Source: Sphingobacterium spiritivorum (GTDB lineage Bacteria > Bacteroidota > Bacteroidia > Sphingobacteriales > Sphingobacteriaceae). Taken from it: 64,000 nt of DNA. Numbering within the stretch: the stretch's first letter is position 1; each line of letters starts with the position of its first letter. The notes below the pieces were generated by a model. That model had not been told where the DNA came from, did not search any database, and worked only from the letters and a program-made list of their open reading frames with translations. The stretch is from NCBI RefSeq assembly GCF_016724845.1, contig NZ_CP068082.1, forward strand, positions 2,108,001 to 2,172,000, in the 5' to 3' direction. The position numbers and the translations under genes were made by a program. Below, one piece after another: positions 17,862-26,265 of the stretch.

Positions 17862-18440
17862 CTATTTAGTATAAAGACCTTTTTTGTCAATAAATTCTAT
17901 AACCTTATCCGGTGTGAAAAATTTAATATCCTTGCCTTCCTGAATGGCCTTTCGTATAAAAGTAGAAGACAATTCCATTAAAGGGGTATCGGTGAGGGTT
18001 ATAGAAGGATGATCTTTCAGATCGCCGGAATTATATCCTGGCCGTGGGTATACATAGATATGATAATCCCGCAGAATAATATCAATATTCTTCCATTTCT
18101 GGAGAGATTCCAGATTATCCTGCCCCATAATAAGGTGAAACTGCTTATCCGGATATTTCTCAGATAAGTGTACAAGTGTATCTATAGTATAAGATGGCAC
18201 AGGAAGATTAAACTCGATGTTACTGCACCTTAAGTTTTCCGTATCTTCAATAGCCAGATTCACCATCTCCAGTCGATCATAAGGATCCGCCAAAGATGCT
18301 TTCTTTTTAAAAGGATTCTGAGGCGATACCACAAACCAAACTTCATCCAGAGCAGTATGATTGGCCATATAATTGGCAATGATCAAATGTCCTACATGTA
18401 CCGGATTGAAAGATCCAAAGAAAAGCCCAACCTTCTTCAT
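17862..18440 (-). CDS. nadD: Nicotinate-nucleotide adenylyltransferase
   Basis: The 192-residue enzyme adenylates nicotinate mononucleotide to deamido-NAD. It has the nucleotidyltransferase motifs GLFFGSFNPVHVGHL at the start and SSTFIRKAI near the end, with VVSPQNPFKKK and IMGQDNLESLQKW between. ATG at 18440 is preferred to a GTG one codon upstream. It follows gmk by about 12 bp in the order yicC-gmk-nadD, a common conserved arrangement in Bacteroidota. It completes de novo NAD synthesis begun by nadB and nadA at 34-37 kb. Confidence 0.95.
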   Translation of the reverse strand: MKKVGLFFGSFNPVHVGHLIIANYMANHTALDEVWFVVSPQNPFKKKASLADPYDRLEMVNLAIEDTENLRCSNIEFNLPVPSYTIDTLVHLSEKYPDKQFHLIMGQDNLESLQKWKNIDIILRDYHIYVYPRPGYNSGDLKDHPSITLTDTPLMELSSTFIRKAIQEGKDIKFFTPDKVIEFIDKKGLYTK

Positions 18441-18454
18441 CACTGACTCTTTAC

Positions 18455-19027
18455 TTAATCTTTACCGATAAAATCTAACAGTAATTTTTCTGCTTCAGCA
18501 CATGCCGTATCCAGATCATAATTTTTGAGGATGACATCAAACCGATCAGCAAAAGACAACTCATGCTCTGCTTTTGCAAAACGCTCTTTTAACTTATCTT
18601 CGCTATCAGTGCCACGACCTCTTAACCGATCCTTCAATACTTCCAGAGAAGGTGGTTGTACAAATATAGAAAGTGCCTGGTCCGGAAATTTGGATCGCAG
18701 GCGCAAACCGCCGACTACATCTATATCAAAGATAACGTGTTTCCCTTTTTCCCAGATACGCTCTACCTCTGAACGAAGTGTGCCGTAAAATGTACCCGAA
18801 TAAACTTCTTCAAACTCAATGAATTCCTGTTTTGCGATTTTATGCAAAAATTCTTCTTTCGAAATAAAATAATAATCTTTTCCATCCACTTCCTCTCCAC
18901 GAGGTTCACGCGTGCTGGCCGAAATCGAAAATTCTATTTTATCCGGATATTTATTTAATAAGTGTCTTACTATGGTTGTTTTTCCTGCTCCTGATGGTGC
19001 AGAAAAAATGATTAACTTTCCTTTCAT
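18455..19027 (-). CDS. gmk: Guanylate kinase
   Basis: The 190-residue kinase converts GMP to GDP with ATP. It shows the P-loop IFSAPSGAGKTTIV, the GMP-binding STREPRGEEVDGKDYYFI, and EFIEFEEVYSGTFYGT, all classical Gmk motifs, then VIFDIDVVGGLRLRSKFPD. Length matches the family. It is 4 bp downstream of yicC and is followed by nadD, forming a compact operon with short gaps. Confidence 0.96.
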   Translation of the reverse strand: MKGKLIIFSAPSGAGKTTIVRHLLNKYPDKIEFSISASTREPRGEEVDGKDYYFISKEEFLHKIAKQEFIEFEEVYSGTFYGTLRSEVERIWEKGKHVIFDIDVVGGLRLRSKFPDQALSIFVQPPSLEVLKDRLRGRGTDSEDKLKERFAKAEHELSFADRFDVILKNYDLDTACAEAEKLLLDFIGKD

Positions 19028-19031
19028 TCGG

Positions 19032-19907
19032 CTATAAAACGTTTAGCAACTGTTCTTTAATTTTTTCCAACTCCTCTTTCATACGGACCACGATCTGCTG
19101 TATCTCCGCATTATTAGCTTTTGATCCTAAAGTATTGATTTCTCTTCCCATCTCCTGAGAGATAAAACCAAGTTTTTTACCATTAGAATCCGGTGCATTC
19201 AATGCTTCTAAAAAATAGTTACAATGACTGCGTAAGCGGACTTTCTCTTCCGTGATATCCAGTTTATCGATATAATAAATCAGCTCTTGTTCAAATCTGT
19301 TCTTATCGATATTCTCTTTGCCGACTACTTCATCCATATACTGACTAATCCGTTCTCTTATCAACGGAATACGGGAAGTTTCTTTTGCTTCTACTGAAGT
19401 CAGATAATCGAGGATAAACTGTACACGCTGCTCCAGATCATTCCGTAATACCACTCCTTCCTTTTCACGGAATATATTAAACTGATTAACGGCTTCTTTA
19501 AATGCAGCCATCAATATACCGCCTTCTTCTTCATCAACCGTGTCATCATTATTGGTGACTACTTCGGGCATATCCAAAGCCAAAGCAAACAAGGAAGCCT
19601 GTTTATCCCCAAGTTCTAAAGCAATGTCCTGAAGTTGTTCGTAATACTTTTTTAAGAGAGCAGCATTAATATTTGAGGCCTTTGCTGTCTGATCGGTATA
19701 CTCAACGTTTACCATCACGTTGACTTTCCCTCTTTCAATAAGCTTACCACATTCTCCGCGAAGGGTCAGCTCTTTATCGGAAACCGCCTTAGGAAGACGG
19801 ATATTAAGCTCTAAGAATTTTGAATTGAGGGATTTTATTTCAACACTATACTTAACCTTTTCATTGTCATGAGTGCCAATACCATACCCGGTCATTGATT
19901 TTATCAT
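19032..19907 (-). CDS. yicC: YicC/YloC-family endoribonuclease
   Basis: The 291-residue protein belongs to the YicC family, recently characterised as RNA-cleaving enzymes. The MIKSMTGYG start is diagnostic and fixes the ATG at 19907; an upstream TTG (19913) is not needed. Other conserved segments are SLNSKFLELNIRLP, RGKVNVMVNVEY, and the C-terminal GKKLGFISQEMGREINTLGSKAN. It is first in the yicC-gmk-nadD unit. A -7 box (TACCTTTG) ends just 3 nt before its ATG. Confidence 0.92.
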   Translation of the reverse strand: MIKSMTGYGIGTHDNEKVKYSVEIKSLNSKFLELNIRLPKAVSDKELTLRGECGKLIERGKVNVMVNVEYTDQTAKASNINAALLKKYYEQLQDIALELGDKQASLFALALDMPEVVTNNDDTVDEEEGGILMAAFKEAVNQFNIFREKEGVVLRNDLEQRVQFILDYLTSVEAKETSRIPLIRERISQYMDEVVGKENIDKNRFEQELIYYIDKLDITEEKVRLRSHCNYFLEALNAPDSNGKKLGFISQEMGREINTLGSKANNAEIQQIVVRMKEELEKIKEQLLNVL

Positions 19908-19910
19908 ATG

Positions 19911-19918
19911 CAAAGGTA
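19911..19918 (-). promoter_or_regulatory. -7 box immediately before yicC
   Basis: Minus strand TACCTTTG fits TAnnTTTG and is followed after CAT by the yicC ATG. A start site about 5 nt past the box would fall within the start codon region, so the mRNA would be nearly leaderless. No good -33 is seen; instead an A-rich duplication lies upstream. Confidence 0.4.
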
Positions 19919-19920
19919 TG

Positions 19921-19948
19921 AAAAGTAAAAAATAAAAAGTAAAAAATA
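19921..19948. repeat. Perfect 14-bp tandem duplication, A-rich
   Basis: AAAAGTAAAAAATA occurs twice in direct succession (19921-19934 and 19935-19948), immediately upstream of the predicted yicC promoter. It could be an A-tract (bent DNA or UP-like element) or replication slippage. Confidence 0.6.
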
Positions 19949-19987
19949 AACCTGTGAAAGTGAGCTTTATAGAAGATAATGCATTTA

Positions 19988-20566
19988 TTACCAGTCATGC
20001 TTTGCGATTATAACACAGAGATAGCTTTTATAAGTCGCTCCCGAAGGAATCCTGACATATCCAATACCTATATCCTGAAGCGATCCGTTCCATTTATCCA
20101 TACCTAGCAAATGTTTACGGTGCATAAAACCGGGAGATCCCTTTCCGATGATCAGCGCTCTTATTCCTTCTACAGCAGAAGGATGATTGGCAGCTATAGA
20201 TTCAAAATTATTTGCTTTAATGTTTTTTAACCAGTCTTTGTTTAAAGTATATCCTCCTTCTGCGATCTGTACATTCACCCCTACACCATCAGGTGTAATG
20301 TGGTCAAAATAATCTCTTTTGGCCATATCATAGGCTCTTTCTTCTGCAACTTTAGCTAATTGCTTATTCCAGACCAATGCCTTCCGGGTTACATTTTGTA
20401 TATCCGATATTCCCAGTTGCTTTCTGTATTTAGAAGGATTACTACGTATATCATTAAGTAATACATACGCATCTTTCGCTTCATCTCTTTCTGTGGTAAT
20501 ACGTTGTGCTTGCGCAGCATGAACAACCAGCGAAAAAATCGCTACAATCAGATATTTCATAGGCAT
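19988..20566 (-). CDS. Secreted CAP/SCP-domain protein
   Basis: The 192-residue protein has a signal peptide (the second ATG, two codons in, gives MKYLIVAIFSLVVHAAQAQ and would also serve). The remainder is a CAP domain: LLNDIRSNPSKYRKQLG, WNKQLAKVAEERAYDMAKRDYFDHITPDG (cited in parts), with the His of FDHITPDG and a terminal GIGYVRI and YLCVIIAKHDW. Bacterial CAP proteins are extracellular with largely unknown roles. It is an isolated minus-strand gene between dedA and yicC. Confidence 0.85.
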   Translation of the reverse strand: MPMKYLIVAIFSLVVHAAQAQRITTERDEAKDAYVLLNDIRSNPSKYRKQLGISDIQNVTRKALVWNKQLAKVAEERAYDMAKRDYFDHITPDGVGVNVQIAEGGYTLNKDWLKNIKANNFESIAANHPSAVEGIRALIIGKGSPGFMHRKHLLGMDKWNGSLQDIGIGYVRIPSGATYKSYLCVIIAKHDW

Positions 20567-20619
20567 ATTTTATAGTGAAGACTGAAGAGTCAGACAAAAG
20601 TTTAATCTATAAACGTTAC

Positions 20620-21258
20620 TTATTTGCTTTTATTTCTGACAATCTCTACAACCGGAGGAATAACCGATATAGTTATAATAAGCAAAATAACGAGAGAAAA
20701 GTTATGCTGTATAAAGGAAATCTGACCAAAGAAATAACCGGTCAAAAGAAAAAGAGACACCCACAATACTCCCCCAATTATATTATAGGATCCAAAACGG
20801 GAATAAGGCATCTTACCAATACCAGCAATGAAAGGAGCAAATGTCCTTACAATTGGTACAAAACGAGCATATATTATAGTTTTAACACCATATTTCTCAT
20901 AAAATTGTTCTGTCTTTAATAAGTAAGAGGGTTTAAAAATCTTAGAATCAGGTTTGAACAATCGCTTACCAAAGTATTTACCTATTTCATAATTTACAAA
21001 ATCACCAAGTACAGCCGCAGCTATCAGCAACACAAGCATGATCCATACTGACAACTGACTTTCCTGCTTGGCTAAAATAACTCCTGTTGCAAACAAAACC
21101 GAATCTCCGGGTAAGAAAGGAGTTACAACAAGGCCTGTTTCTGCAAAAATAATGACAAATAGTATAACATATGTCCATGCCTGGTAATCATTGACAATAT
21201 CTACCATATGCCGATCTATATGTCGTATAAAATCAAAAAGCTGTGCAATCAGATCCAT
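20620..21258 (-). CDS. DedA-family membrane protein (second copy)
   Basis: The 212-residue integral membrane protein has the DedA (SNARE-associated) signature: FAETGLVVTPFLPGDSVLFATG near the N-terminus (cited in part), GDFVNYEIGKYFG, and FARFVP in IIYARFVPIVRTFAPFIAGIG. Members act in membrane lipid and polyprenyl-phosphate flipping (UptA-type activities have been shown for some). It is about 32 bp downstream of a close paralogue at 21,291 from which it differs mainly in its middle and C-terminus, so a tandem duplication is evident. A hairpin separates the two. Confidence 0.9.
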   Translation of the reverse strand: MDLIAQLFDFIRHIDRHMVDIVNDYQAWTYVILFVIIFAETGLVVTPFLPGDSVLFATGVILAKQESQLSVWIMLVLLIAAAVLGDFVNYEIGKYFGKRLFKPDSKIFKPSYLLKTEQFYEKYGVKTIIYARFVPIVRTFAPFIAGIGKMPYSRFGSYNIIGGVLWVSLFLLTGYFFGQISFIQHNFSLVILLIITISVIPPVVEIVRNKSK

Positions 21259-21270
21259 AGCAATACGTAT

Positions 21271-21307
21271 AGTACAAAAAAAGGAAGCTTTTAGGCTTCC
21301 TTCTTTT
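21271..21307 (-). terminator. Hairpin between the two dedA paralogues
   Basis: AAGGAAGC (21281-21288) pairs with GCTTCCTT (21295-21302) around TTTTAG, followed on the minus strand by a T run. The stop codon of the upstream dedA gene (21291-21293) lies in the loop, and the arm encodes its last residues (KEA). Confidence 0.65.
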
Positions 21308-21941
21308 TAAATTTTTCTTTTATCACTTCCACTACAGGAGGCAGTATAGAGAATACAATAATACCAAGAATGACATATGTAAAATTTTTCTTTACAAATT
21401 CTAACTCTCCAAACTTAAATCCCAGAAATAAGAAACTAGACACCCACACAATCGCTCCGATAATATTATAGGAAGCAAACTTGCGGTATGACATAGATCC
21501 TACTCCCGCTACAAAAGGTGCAAATGTCCTTACAATAGGTACAAAACGGGCATATATAATTGTCTTACCTCCGTATTTTTCATAAAATTTTTCAGTCTTG
21601 TCAAGATAATCTTTTTTGAGAAAACGGTACTTACCGCTGAAGGCTTTGGGTCCTATATACTTTCCGATATGATAATTCACCATATCACCCAGTATACCGG
21701 CGACCATCAGTAAAACCCACATCAGCCAGATATTTAAATCTGTTTCTGGTTTGGCAATGATGGCTCCAGTTGCAAACAGTAAAGAATCCCCCGGTAAAAA
21801 AGGAGTAACTACAAAACCTGTCTCTGCAAAAATAATAATGAAAAGAATCAGATAAGTCCACGTTTGATAATCATTGACGATCTCGACCAGATGTTTATCA
21901 ATATGGAGAATAAAATCAATAAGTGATGATATAACTTCCAA
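21291..21941 (-). CDS. DedA-family membrane protein (first copy)
   Basis: The 216-residue protein is the paralogue of the neighbouring DedA protein: FAETGFVVTPFLPGDSLLF, GDMVNYHIGKYIG, and IIYARFVPIVRTFAPFVAG are the shared signatures. Both carry the conserved Glu/Arg and proline residues proposed to matter for transport. Differences concentrate in the loop following GKYIG and in the C-terminus, which ends in a basic KEKFKKKEA. It lies 10 bp downstream of dnaN on the same strand, so dnaN-dedA-dedA may be transcribed together up to the internal hairpin. Confidence 0.9.
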   Translation of the reverse strand: MEVISSLIDFILHIDKHLVEIVNDYQTWTYLILFIIIFAETGFVVTPFLPGDSLLFATGAIIAKPETDLNIWLMWVLLMVAGILGDMVNYHIGKYIGPKAFSGKYRFLKKDYLDKTEKFYEKYGGKTIIYARFVPIVRTFAPFVAGVGSMSYRKFASYNIIGAIVWVSSFLFLGFKFGELEFVKKNFTYVILGIIVFSILPPVVEVIKEKFKKKEA

Positions 21942-21951
21942 GACGTTCTAA

Positions 21952-23076
21952 TTAACCGGCATTATTCAACATGACAGGCATTACCAACATCAGGATGTCC
22001 TCATTGTCATCTTTGATTGCCGGGATCAATAATCCGGCTCTGTTTGGTGTACTCATCTCAATAATTACTTCTTCGCTGCTCAGGTTATTCAACATCTCAA
22101 CCAAAAATTTAGCATTGAAACCGATCTCCATATCATCTCCTTCAAACTGGCAGCTCAAACGTTCGTGTGCTTCATTTGAAAAATCAAGATCCTCCGCAGA
22201 AATGTTAAGCTCACTACCTGAGATACGCAAACGTACCTGATGAGTAGTCTTATTTGCAAAAATGACAACGCGACGCAATGTATTCAGAAACAAAGAGCGG
22301 TCTACGGTCAGTTTATTAGGGTTTACCTGAGGAATTACAGCCTCATAATCCGGATAACGCTCATCAATCAGACGACAGATCAGAAAGATATTGCCGAACT
22401 GGAAGAATGCATTTGTATTATTATATTCAATAGTCACATTCACATCGTCAGATGGTAAAGACGATTTTAATAAAGAAAGTGCTTTTTTAGGCAAAATAAG
22501 AGATGCCGGTTTATCCGTGTAAATATCTGTACGGCGGTAACGCACCAATTTGTGTGCATCTGTAGAAACAAAAGTAGTCGATTGTTCCGCCAGTTGTACC
22601 AATACACCGGACATCGCAGGTCTCAACTCATCGTTACTCACCGCAAAGATTGTTTTGTTGATAGCCTCAGCCAAAACAGGTGCAGGAATATTTACGGTAG
22701 ATGTATTGTCTACTGTCGGAATCTTAGGAAAGTCATCTGCATTTTCACCACTCAGCTTATACTTACCATCTCCCGCACTGATCTCGATAGCTAACGTATT
22801 TGTGTCAACAGAAAATGCTACAGGCTGATCAGGTAATGTCTTTAAGGTCTCAATCAAAATCTTAGATGGCATAGCGACACGCCCCTCCTCTTTAGACTCT
22901 ATCTGTAAAGAAGTCACCATACTTGTTTGCAAATCTGTCGCAGAAATTGTCAGCGTATTATCTTTGATTTCAAACAGGAAATTTTCCAAAATAGGCAGAA
23001 CAGTACTGCTACTTGAAGCGCCACTGATGGCTTGCAACTGTTTTAATAGAATTGAAGTGGATACTATAAATCTCAT
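21952..23076 (-). CDS. dnaN: DNA polymerase III beta sliding clamp
   Basis: The 374-residue clamp protein tethers the polymerase to DNA. It starts MRFIVSTSILLKQLQAISGA and has three repeated subdomains with the typical LPILENFLFEI, DKPASLILPKKALSLL and terminal MLVMPVMLNN endings. Length matches the family. Here it is separate from dnaA (28,638) and about 12.4 kb left of the presumed origin, instead of the dnaA-dnaN pairing of many bacteria. Divergent from it, holB begins 168 bp away. Confidence 0.96.
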   Translation of the reverse strand: MRFIVSTSILLKQLQAISGASSSSTVLPILENFLFEIKDNTLTISATDLQTSMVTSLQIESKEEGRVAMPSKILIETLKTLPDQPVAFSVDTNTLAIEISAGDGKYKLSGENADDFPKIPTVDNTSTVNIPAPVLAEAINKTIFAVSNDELRPAMSGVLVQLAEQSTTFVSTDAHKLVRYRRTDIYTDKPASLILPKKALSLLKSSLPSDDVNVTIEYNNTNAFFQFGNIFLICRLIDERYPDYEAVIPQVNPNKLTVDRSLFLNTLRRVVIFANKTTHQVRLRISGSELNISAEDLDFSNEAHERLSCQFEGDDMEIGFNAKFLVEMLNNLSSEEVIIEMSTPNRAGLLIPAIKDDNEDILMLVMPVMLNNAG

Positions 23077-23218
23077 TTCCTAATATACTTATTTATACTT
23101 GCAATAATACAGAAAAGAATCAATATTCTTTGTATTCACCCGTCGTTAATCACGAATAGTTTTCGACATTTTGTTTTATCATACAGCAGGTGAAACCCTA
23201 TCCGCAAATATATTTTGT

Positions 23219-23226
23219 TACATTTG
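23219..23226 (+). promoter_or_regulatory. -7 box for the holB-ricT-gldH operon
   Basis: TACATTTG fits TAnnTTTG. It lies 17 nt before the ATG at 23244, giving a leader of about 12 nt. No TTTG stands at 19-21 bp upstream. Confidence 0.5.
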
Positions 23227-23243
23227 TATGTTGGCTTTGAATT

Positions 23244-24383
23244 ATGCAGTTTAAAGATATTATTGGTCATCAGGAAATTAAAGATCATCTCGTACGCACA
23301 GTATTGGAGAACAGGGTGAGTCATGCTCAGTTGTTTCTGGGTCCTGAGGGTTCGGGGAGCCTGGCTCTGGCCCATGCCTATGCCCAATTTATCAATTGCG
23401 AAGCCAAACTTGCAGACGACAGTTGCGGTCAGTGTAATTCCTGTCGGAAATATGCCAAAATAATTCATCCCGACCTTCACTTCTCTTTTCCCTTTTTTGC
23501 GAAAGGAAAAGAAGAAACTTCTGTAACATATATGGAAGAATGGCGTGCTGCTTTTTTGAAAAATCCATACCTCAGTCTTGAATATTGGAGAGGACAACTC
23601 GAAGCAGATAATAAACAAGCGAATATCAATATAGCAGAAGCGCATGATATTATCAAAAAGCTTAGTTTGAAAGCCTTTGAAGCAGAATACAAAATCCTGA
23701 TCATGTGGCTGCCGGAATACCTGGATACACAGGGTAATGCTCTGCTCAAATTAATAGAGGAACCACCGGAAAAAACCCTTTTTCTACTGGTATCAGAAAA
23801 TCAGGATCGCATATTAAATACTATTATTTCCCGTACACAGCTTGTCAAGATTCAAAAACTTCCACATCAGGAAATTACAAATTATCTGATAGAAGAACGC
23901 GGAATTCAGAAAGAACAGGCCGGAGAAATTGCATTTATTGCAGACGGGAATCTTCAACAGGCGCTCAATCTGCTCTCAGAATCCGGTAATCATCTGGATT
24001 TACTGATCCGTTGGCTGCGATTTATTGTCAGCGATGCAGGTCTGCATATGATCAGTATATGTGACGATGAGTTGTCAAAACTGGGGAGAGAGAATCAGAA
24101 AAGTTTTCTGTTGTATGCCATAAATATGATGAGGCAGATTATCCTTATCAAGGAAGAATTGCATGATCTGGTGTTCCTTCCGGAGAAGGAATTGGAGTTT
24201 GTAAATAAATTTGCGCCTCTTTTTACGGTGAATCAGATCGAAGAAGCTGTATCTTTATTTGAAAAAACACATTATTGTGTAGAACGCAATGCAAATCCTA
24301 AAATATTATTTTTAGATTTATCTTTGCAATTAGTTTTATTGTTTAAGTATCAAACGTTCCCAAAAGGGACTCAATATATATAA
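23244..24383 (+). CDS. holB: DNA polymerase III delta' subunit
   Basis: The 379-residue protein is the clamp-loader delta' subunit. Its start (MQFKDIIGHQEIKDHLVRTV, then SHAQLFLGPEGSG) is typical. The P-loop is degenerate (GPEGSGS, no Lys), as expected for delta', which does not hydrolyse ATP. A zinc module C-x8-C-x2-C-x2-C is seen at CEAKLADDSCGQCNSC. The sensor-type LLKLIEEPPEKTLFLLVSE follows. It is 9 bp from ricT; the holB-ricT(yaaT) neighbourhood is also found in Bacillus. Confidence 0.93.
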   Translation: MQFKDIIGHQEIKDHLVRTVLENRVSHAQLFLGPEGSGSLALAHAYAQFINCEAKLADDSCGQCNSCRKYAKIIHPDLHFSFPFFAKGKEETSVTYMEEWRAAFLKNPYLSLEYWRGQLEADNKQANINIAEAHDIIKKLSLKAFEAEYKILIMWLPEYLDTQGNALLKLIEEPPEKTLFLLVSENQDRILNTIISRTQLVKIQKLPHQEITNYLIEERGIQKEQAGEIAFIADGNLQQALNLLSESGNHLDLLIRWLRFIVSDAGLHMISICDDELSKLGRENQKSFLLYAINMMRQIILIKEELHDLVFLPEKELEFVNKFAPLFTVNQIEEAVSLFEKTHYCVERNANPKILFLDLSLQLVLLFKYQTFPKGTQYI

Positions 24384-24392
24384 AGAAAAAAT

Positions 24393-25787
24393 ATGGGATG
24401 TGGCAGTTGCTCATCCGGTGGAGGTTGTGGAAGCGGAACTGCAGTTGCAGGCGCTACCCCGGCAGGTTGCCAAAGCAATGGCTCTTGCATGACCAGCGGA
24501 TGTAATAAATTAGATGTATATGACTGGCTTTCCAATATGGATATGCCATCTAACTATAAAGCCTTCGATGTTGTCGAAGTGCGTTTTAAAGGATCTCGCA
24601 AAGATTTTTTTATCAATACAGACAATCATTACCTGGAAATGGGAGAAATGGTCGTCGTGGAACCTTCTACAGGTGGCTACGATATTGGCCATGTATCTCT
24701 GACAGGTGAGCTGGTCAGGCTGCAGTTGAAAAAAAATAATGTATCTATAGATGCTGTTACAAAAAAGATTTACAGAAAAGCAAACGAGGCGGACGTAAAG
24801 AAATTTGAAGCAGCAAAAGATCTGGAATGGGAAACGATGCACAAAGCGAGAAAACTTGCTTTGGATCTTGGGCTTTCCATGAAGATATCCGATGTTGATT
24901 ATCAGGGAGACAAGACCAAAGCTACCTTCTACTATACAGCAGAGGGTCGTGTGGACTTCCGGGAACTCATCAAAAAAATGGCTGAATCCTTTCGGATACG
25001 TATTGAGATGAGACAGATCGGTATGCGTCAGGAAGCAAGTCGTCTGGGCGGAATCGGATCCTGTGGACGGGAACTTTGTTGTTCCACGTGGCTCACAGAC
25101 TTCAAAACCGTATCTACTTCAGCTGCACGCTATCAAAATCTTTCTCTTAACACGCTTAAATTAGCGGGACAATGCGGCAAACTGAAGTGTTGTCTCAACT
25201 ATGAGCTGGACAGCTATATGGATGCATTAAAGGATATTCCGAATAATGTAGACCGTATCGAGACAATTATAGGTACCGCATATCTTCAAAAAACAGATAT
25301 TTTCAAAAAGACAATGTGGTATGCTTATCCGAAAGCGGAAAACTGGATACCGCTGTCTGTAGATAAGGTAAAAGAATTCATCGAAATGAATCGTGAAGGA
25401 AGAAAACCGGAAGAACTGGTTAATCCTAACATTCAGGAAGAAGTGGAAAAACCTGTTGTCTACGATTATGAAAATGTAGTAGGTCAGGATAGTCTGACCA
25501 GACTTGATGAACGCAGAAAGAAAAAATCCAAAAGCAAAAACCGTAATAAAAACAAACAAACGGTACAGAAAGCGGATGGAGTAGCAGAGGACAAAAAACC
25601 TGTAAATAAACAGAATAATAAGCCTCAGCAAGCGAAAGTTCAACAAGCGAAAAAGGAAGATAATACGGAATTCAAATCAGCGAAAGAGCCTCAAAATACG
25701 GATGCTCCGAAACCTAAAAAGAGATTCAATAACAGAAATCGTAACAAGGGGAAAAACAATAATAATGGTTCTCAGCCTGCTGAATAG
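24393..25787 (+). CDS. ricT: PSP1-domain protein RicT (YaaT)
   Basis: The 464-residue protein contains the PSP1 domain: YKAFDVVEVRFKGSRKDFFI, FRIRIEMRQIGMRQEASRLG, GIGSCGRELCCSTWL, and LAGQCGKLKCCLNYEL. In Bacillus RicT belongs to the RicAFT complex, which promotes mRNA maturation and carries iron-sulfur clusters. Here a Cys-rich N-terminus (MGCGSCSSGGGCGSG..., then CQSNGSCMTSGC) precedes the domain and a long Lys/Asn/Gln-rich, probably disordered tail follows from about residue 380. RicA and RicF partners are not present nearby. It is in operon with holB (9 bp) and gldH (11 bp). Confidence 0.88.
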   Translation: MGCGSCSSGGGCGSGTAVAGATPAGCQSNGSCMTSGCNKLDVYDWLSNMDMPSNYKAFDVVEVRFKGSRKDFFINTDNHYLEMGEMVVVEPSTGGYDIGHVSLTGELVRLQLKKNNVSIDAVTKKIYRKANEADVKKFEAAKDLEWETMHKARKLALDLGLSMKISDVDYQGDKTKATFYYTAEGRVDFRELIKKMAESFRIRIEMRQIGMRQEASRLGGIGSCGRELCCSTWLTDFKTVSTSAARYQNLSLNTLKLAGQCGKLKCCLNYELDSYMDALKDIPNNVDRIETIIGTAYLQKTDIFKKTMWYAYPKAENWIPLSVDKVKEFIEMNREGRKPEELVNPNIQEEVEKPVVYDYENVVGQDSLTRLDERRKKKSKSKNRNKNKQTVQKADGVAEDKKPVNKQNNKPQQAKVQQAKKEDNTEFKSAKEPQNTDAPKPKKRFNNRNRNKGKNNNNGSQPAE

Positions 25788-25798
25788 GGGTTAACAAG

Positions 25799-26263
25799 AT
25801 GAAAAGATTATTTTACGCTTTTATTCTTTTAAATGTACTGGGATTGGCCGGATGTGATGCCAATACCGTAGTGGATGAGAATACAATCATTACAGACAAA
25901 AGCTGGCCATATAATGTTATTCCAAAAGTAAAAGCACATATTACGGACAAAAATGCTAAGTATGATGTATACCTTAATCTGCGTCATAACGGAGATTACA
26001 GATACGCTAATATTTTTGTCCGTATTCATGAAACAAATCCCAAAGGTGTCAGTAAAAAGGAAAGAAGAGAACTTAAACTGGCCGAATTAGATGGCAGATG
26101 GACGGGTAACAGTGCAGGGAGCTTATATGCACATCAGGCATTGATACATGAAAATTACAGCTTTCCAGATACAGGTATTTACACTTTTGCTATAGAACAA
26201 AATATGCGTGAAAACCCATTGAAAGATATCAATGATGTGGGAATAAAAATTGTAAAGAGATAA
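25799..26263 (+). CDS. gldH: Gliding-motility lipoprotein GldH
   Basis: The 154-residue protein has a lipoprotein signal peptide with lipobox LAGC and acylated Cys at residue 19. The following WPYNVIPKVKAHITDKNAKY, LNLRHNGDYRYANIFVRI and ELDGRWTGNSAGSLY segments match GldH. In Flavobacterium it is needed for gliding and type IX secretion, but it is also present in non-gliding Bacteroidota, as probably here. It follows ricT by 11 bp and precedes a small membrane protein by 2 bp. Confidence 0.9.
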   Translation: MKRLFYAFILLNVLGLAGCDANTVVDENTIITDKSWPYNVIPKVKAHITDKNAKYDVYLNLRHNGDYRYANIFVRIHETNPKGVSKKERRELKLAELDGRWTGNSAGSLYAHQALIHENYSFPDTGIYTFAIEQNMRENPLKDINDVGIKIVKR

Positions 26264-26265
26264 CT

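Noticed and set aside
23136..23645. 169-codon minus-strand ORF overlapping the start of holB
   Set aside because: It runs against holB, which has clear motifs; the translated product is Cys/Phe-rich and has no domain. It is a shadow frame.
25080..25095. parS-like TGTTCCACGTGGCTCA inside ricT
   Set aside because: The core CCACGTGG encodes conserved residues of the CCSTW motif, and the right flank has two mismatches, so coding constraint explains it better than a ParB site.
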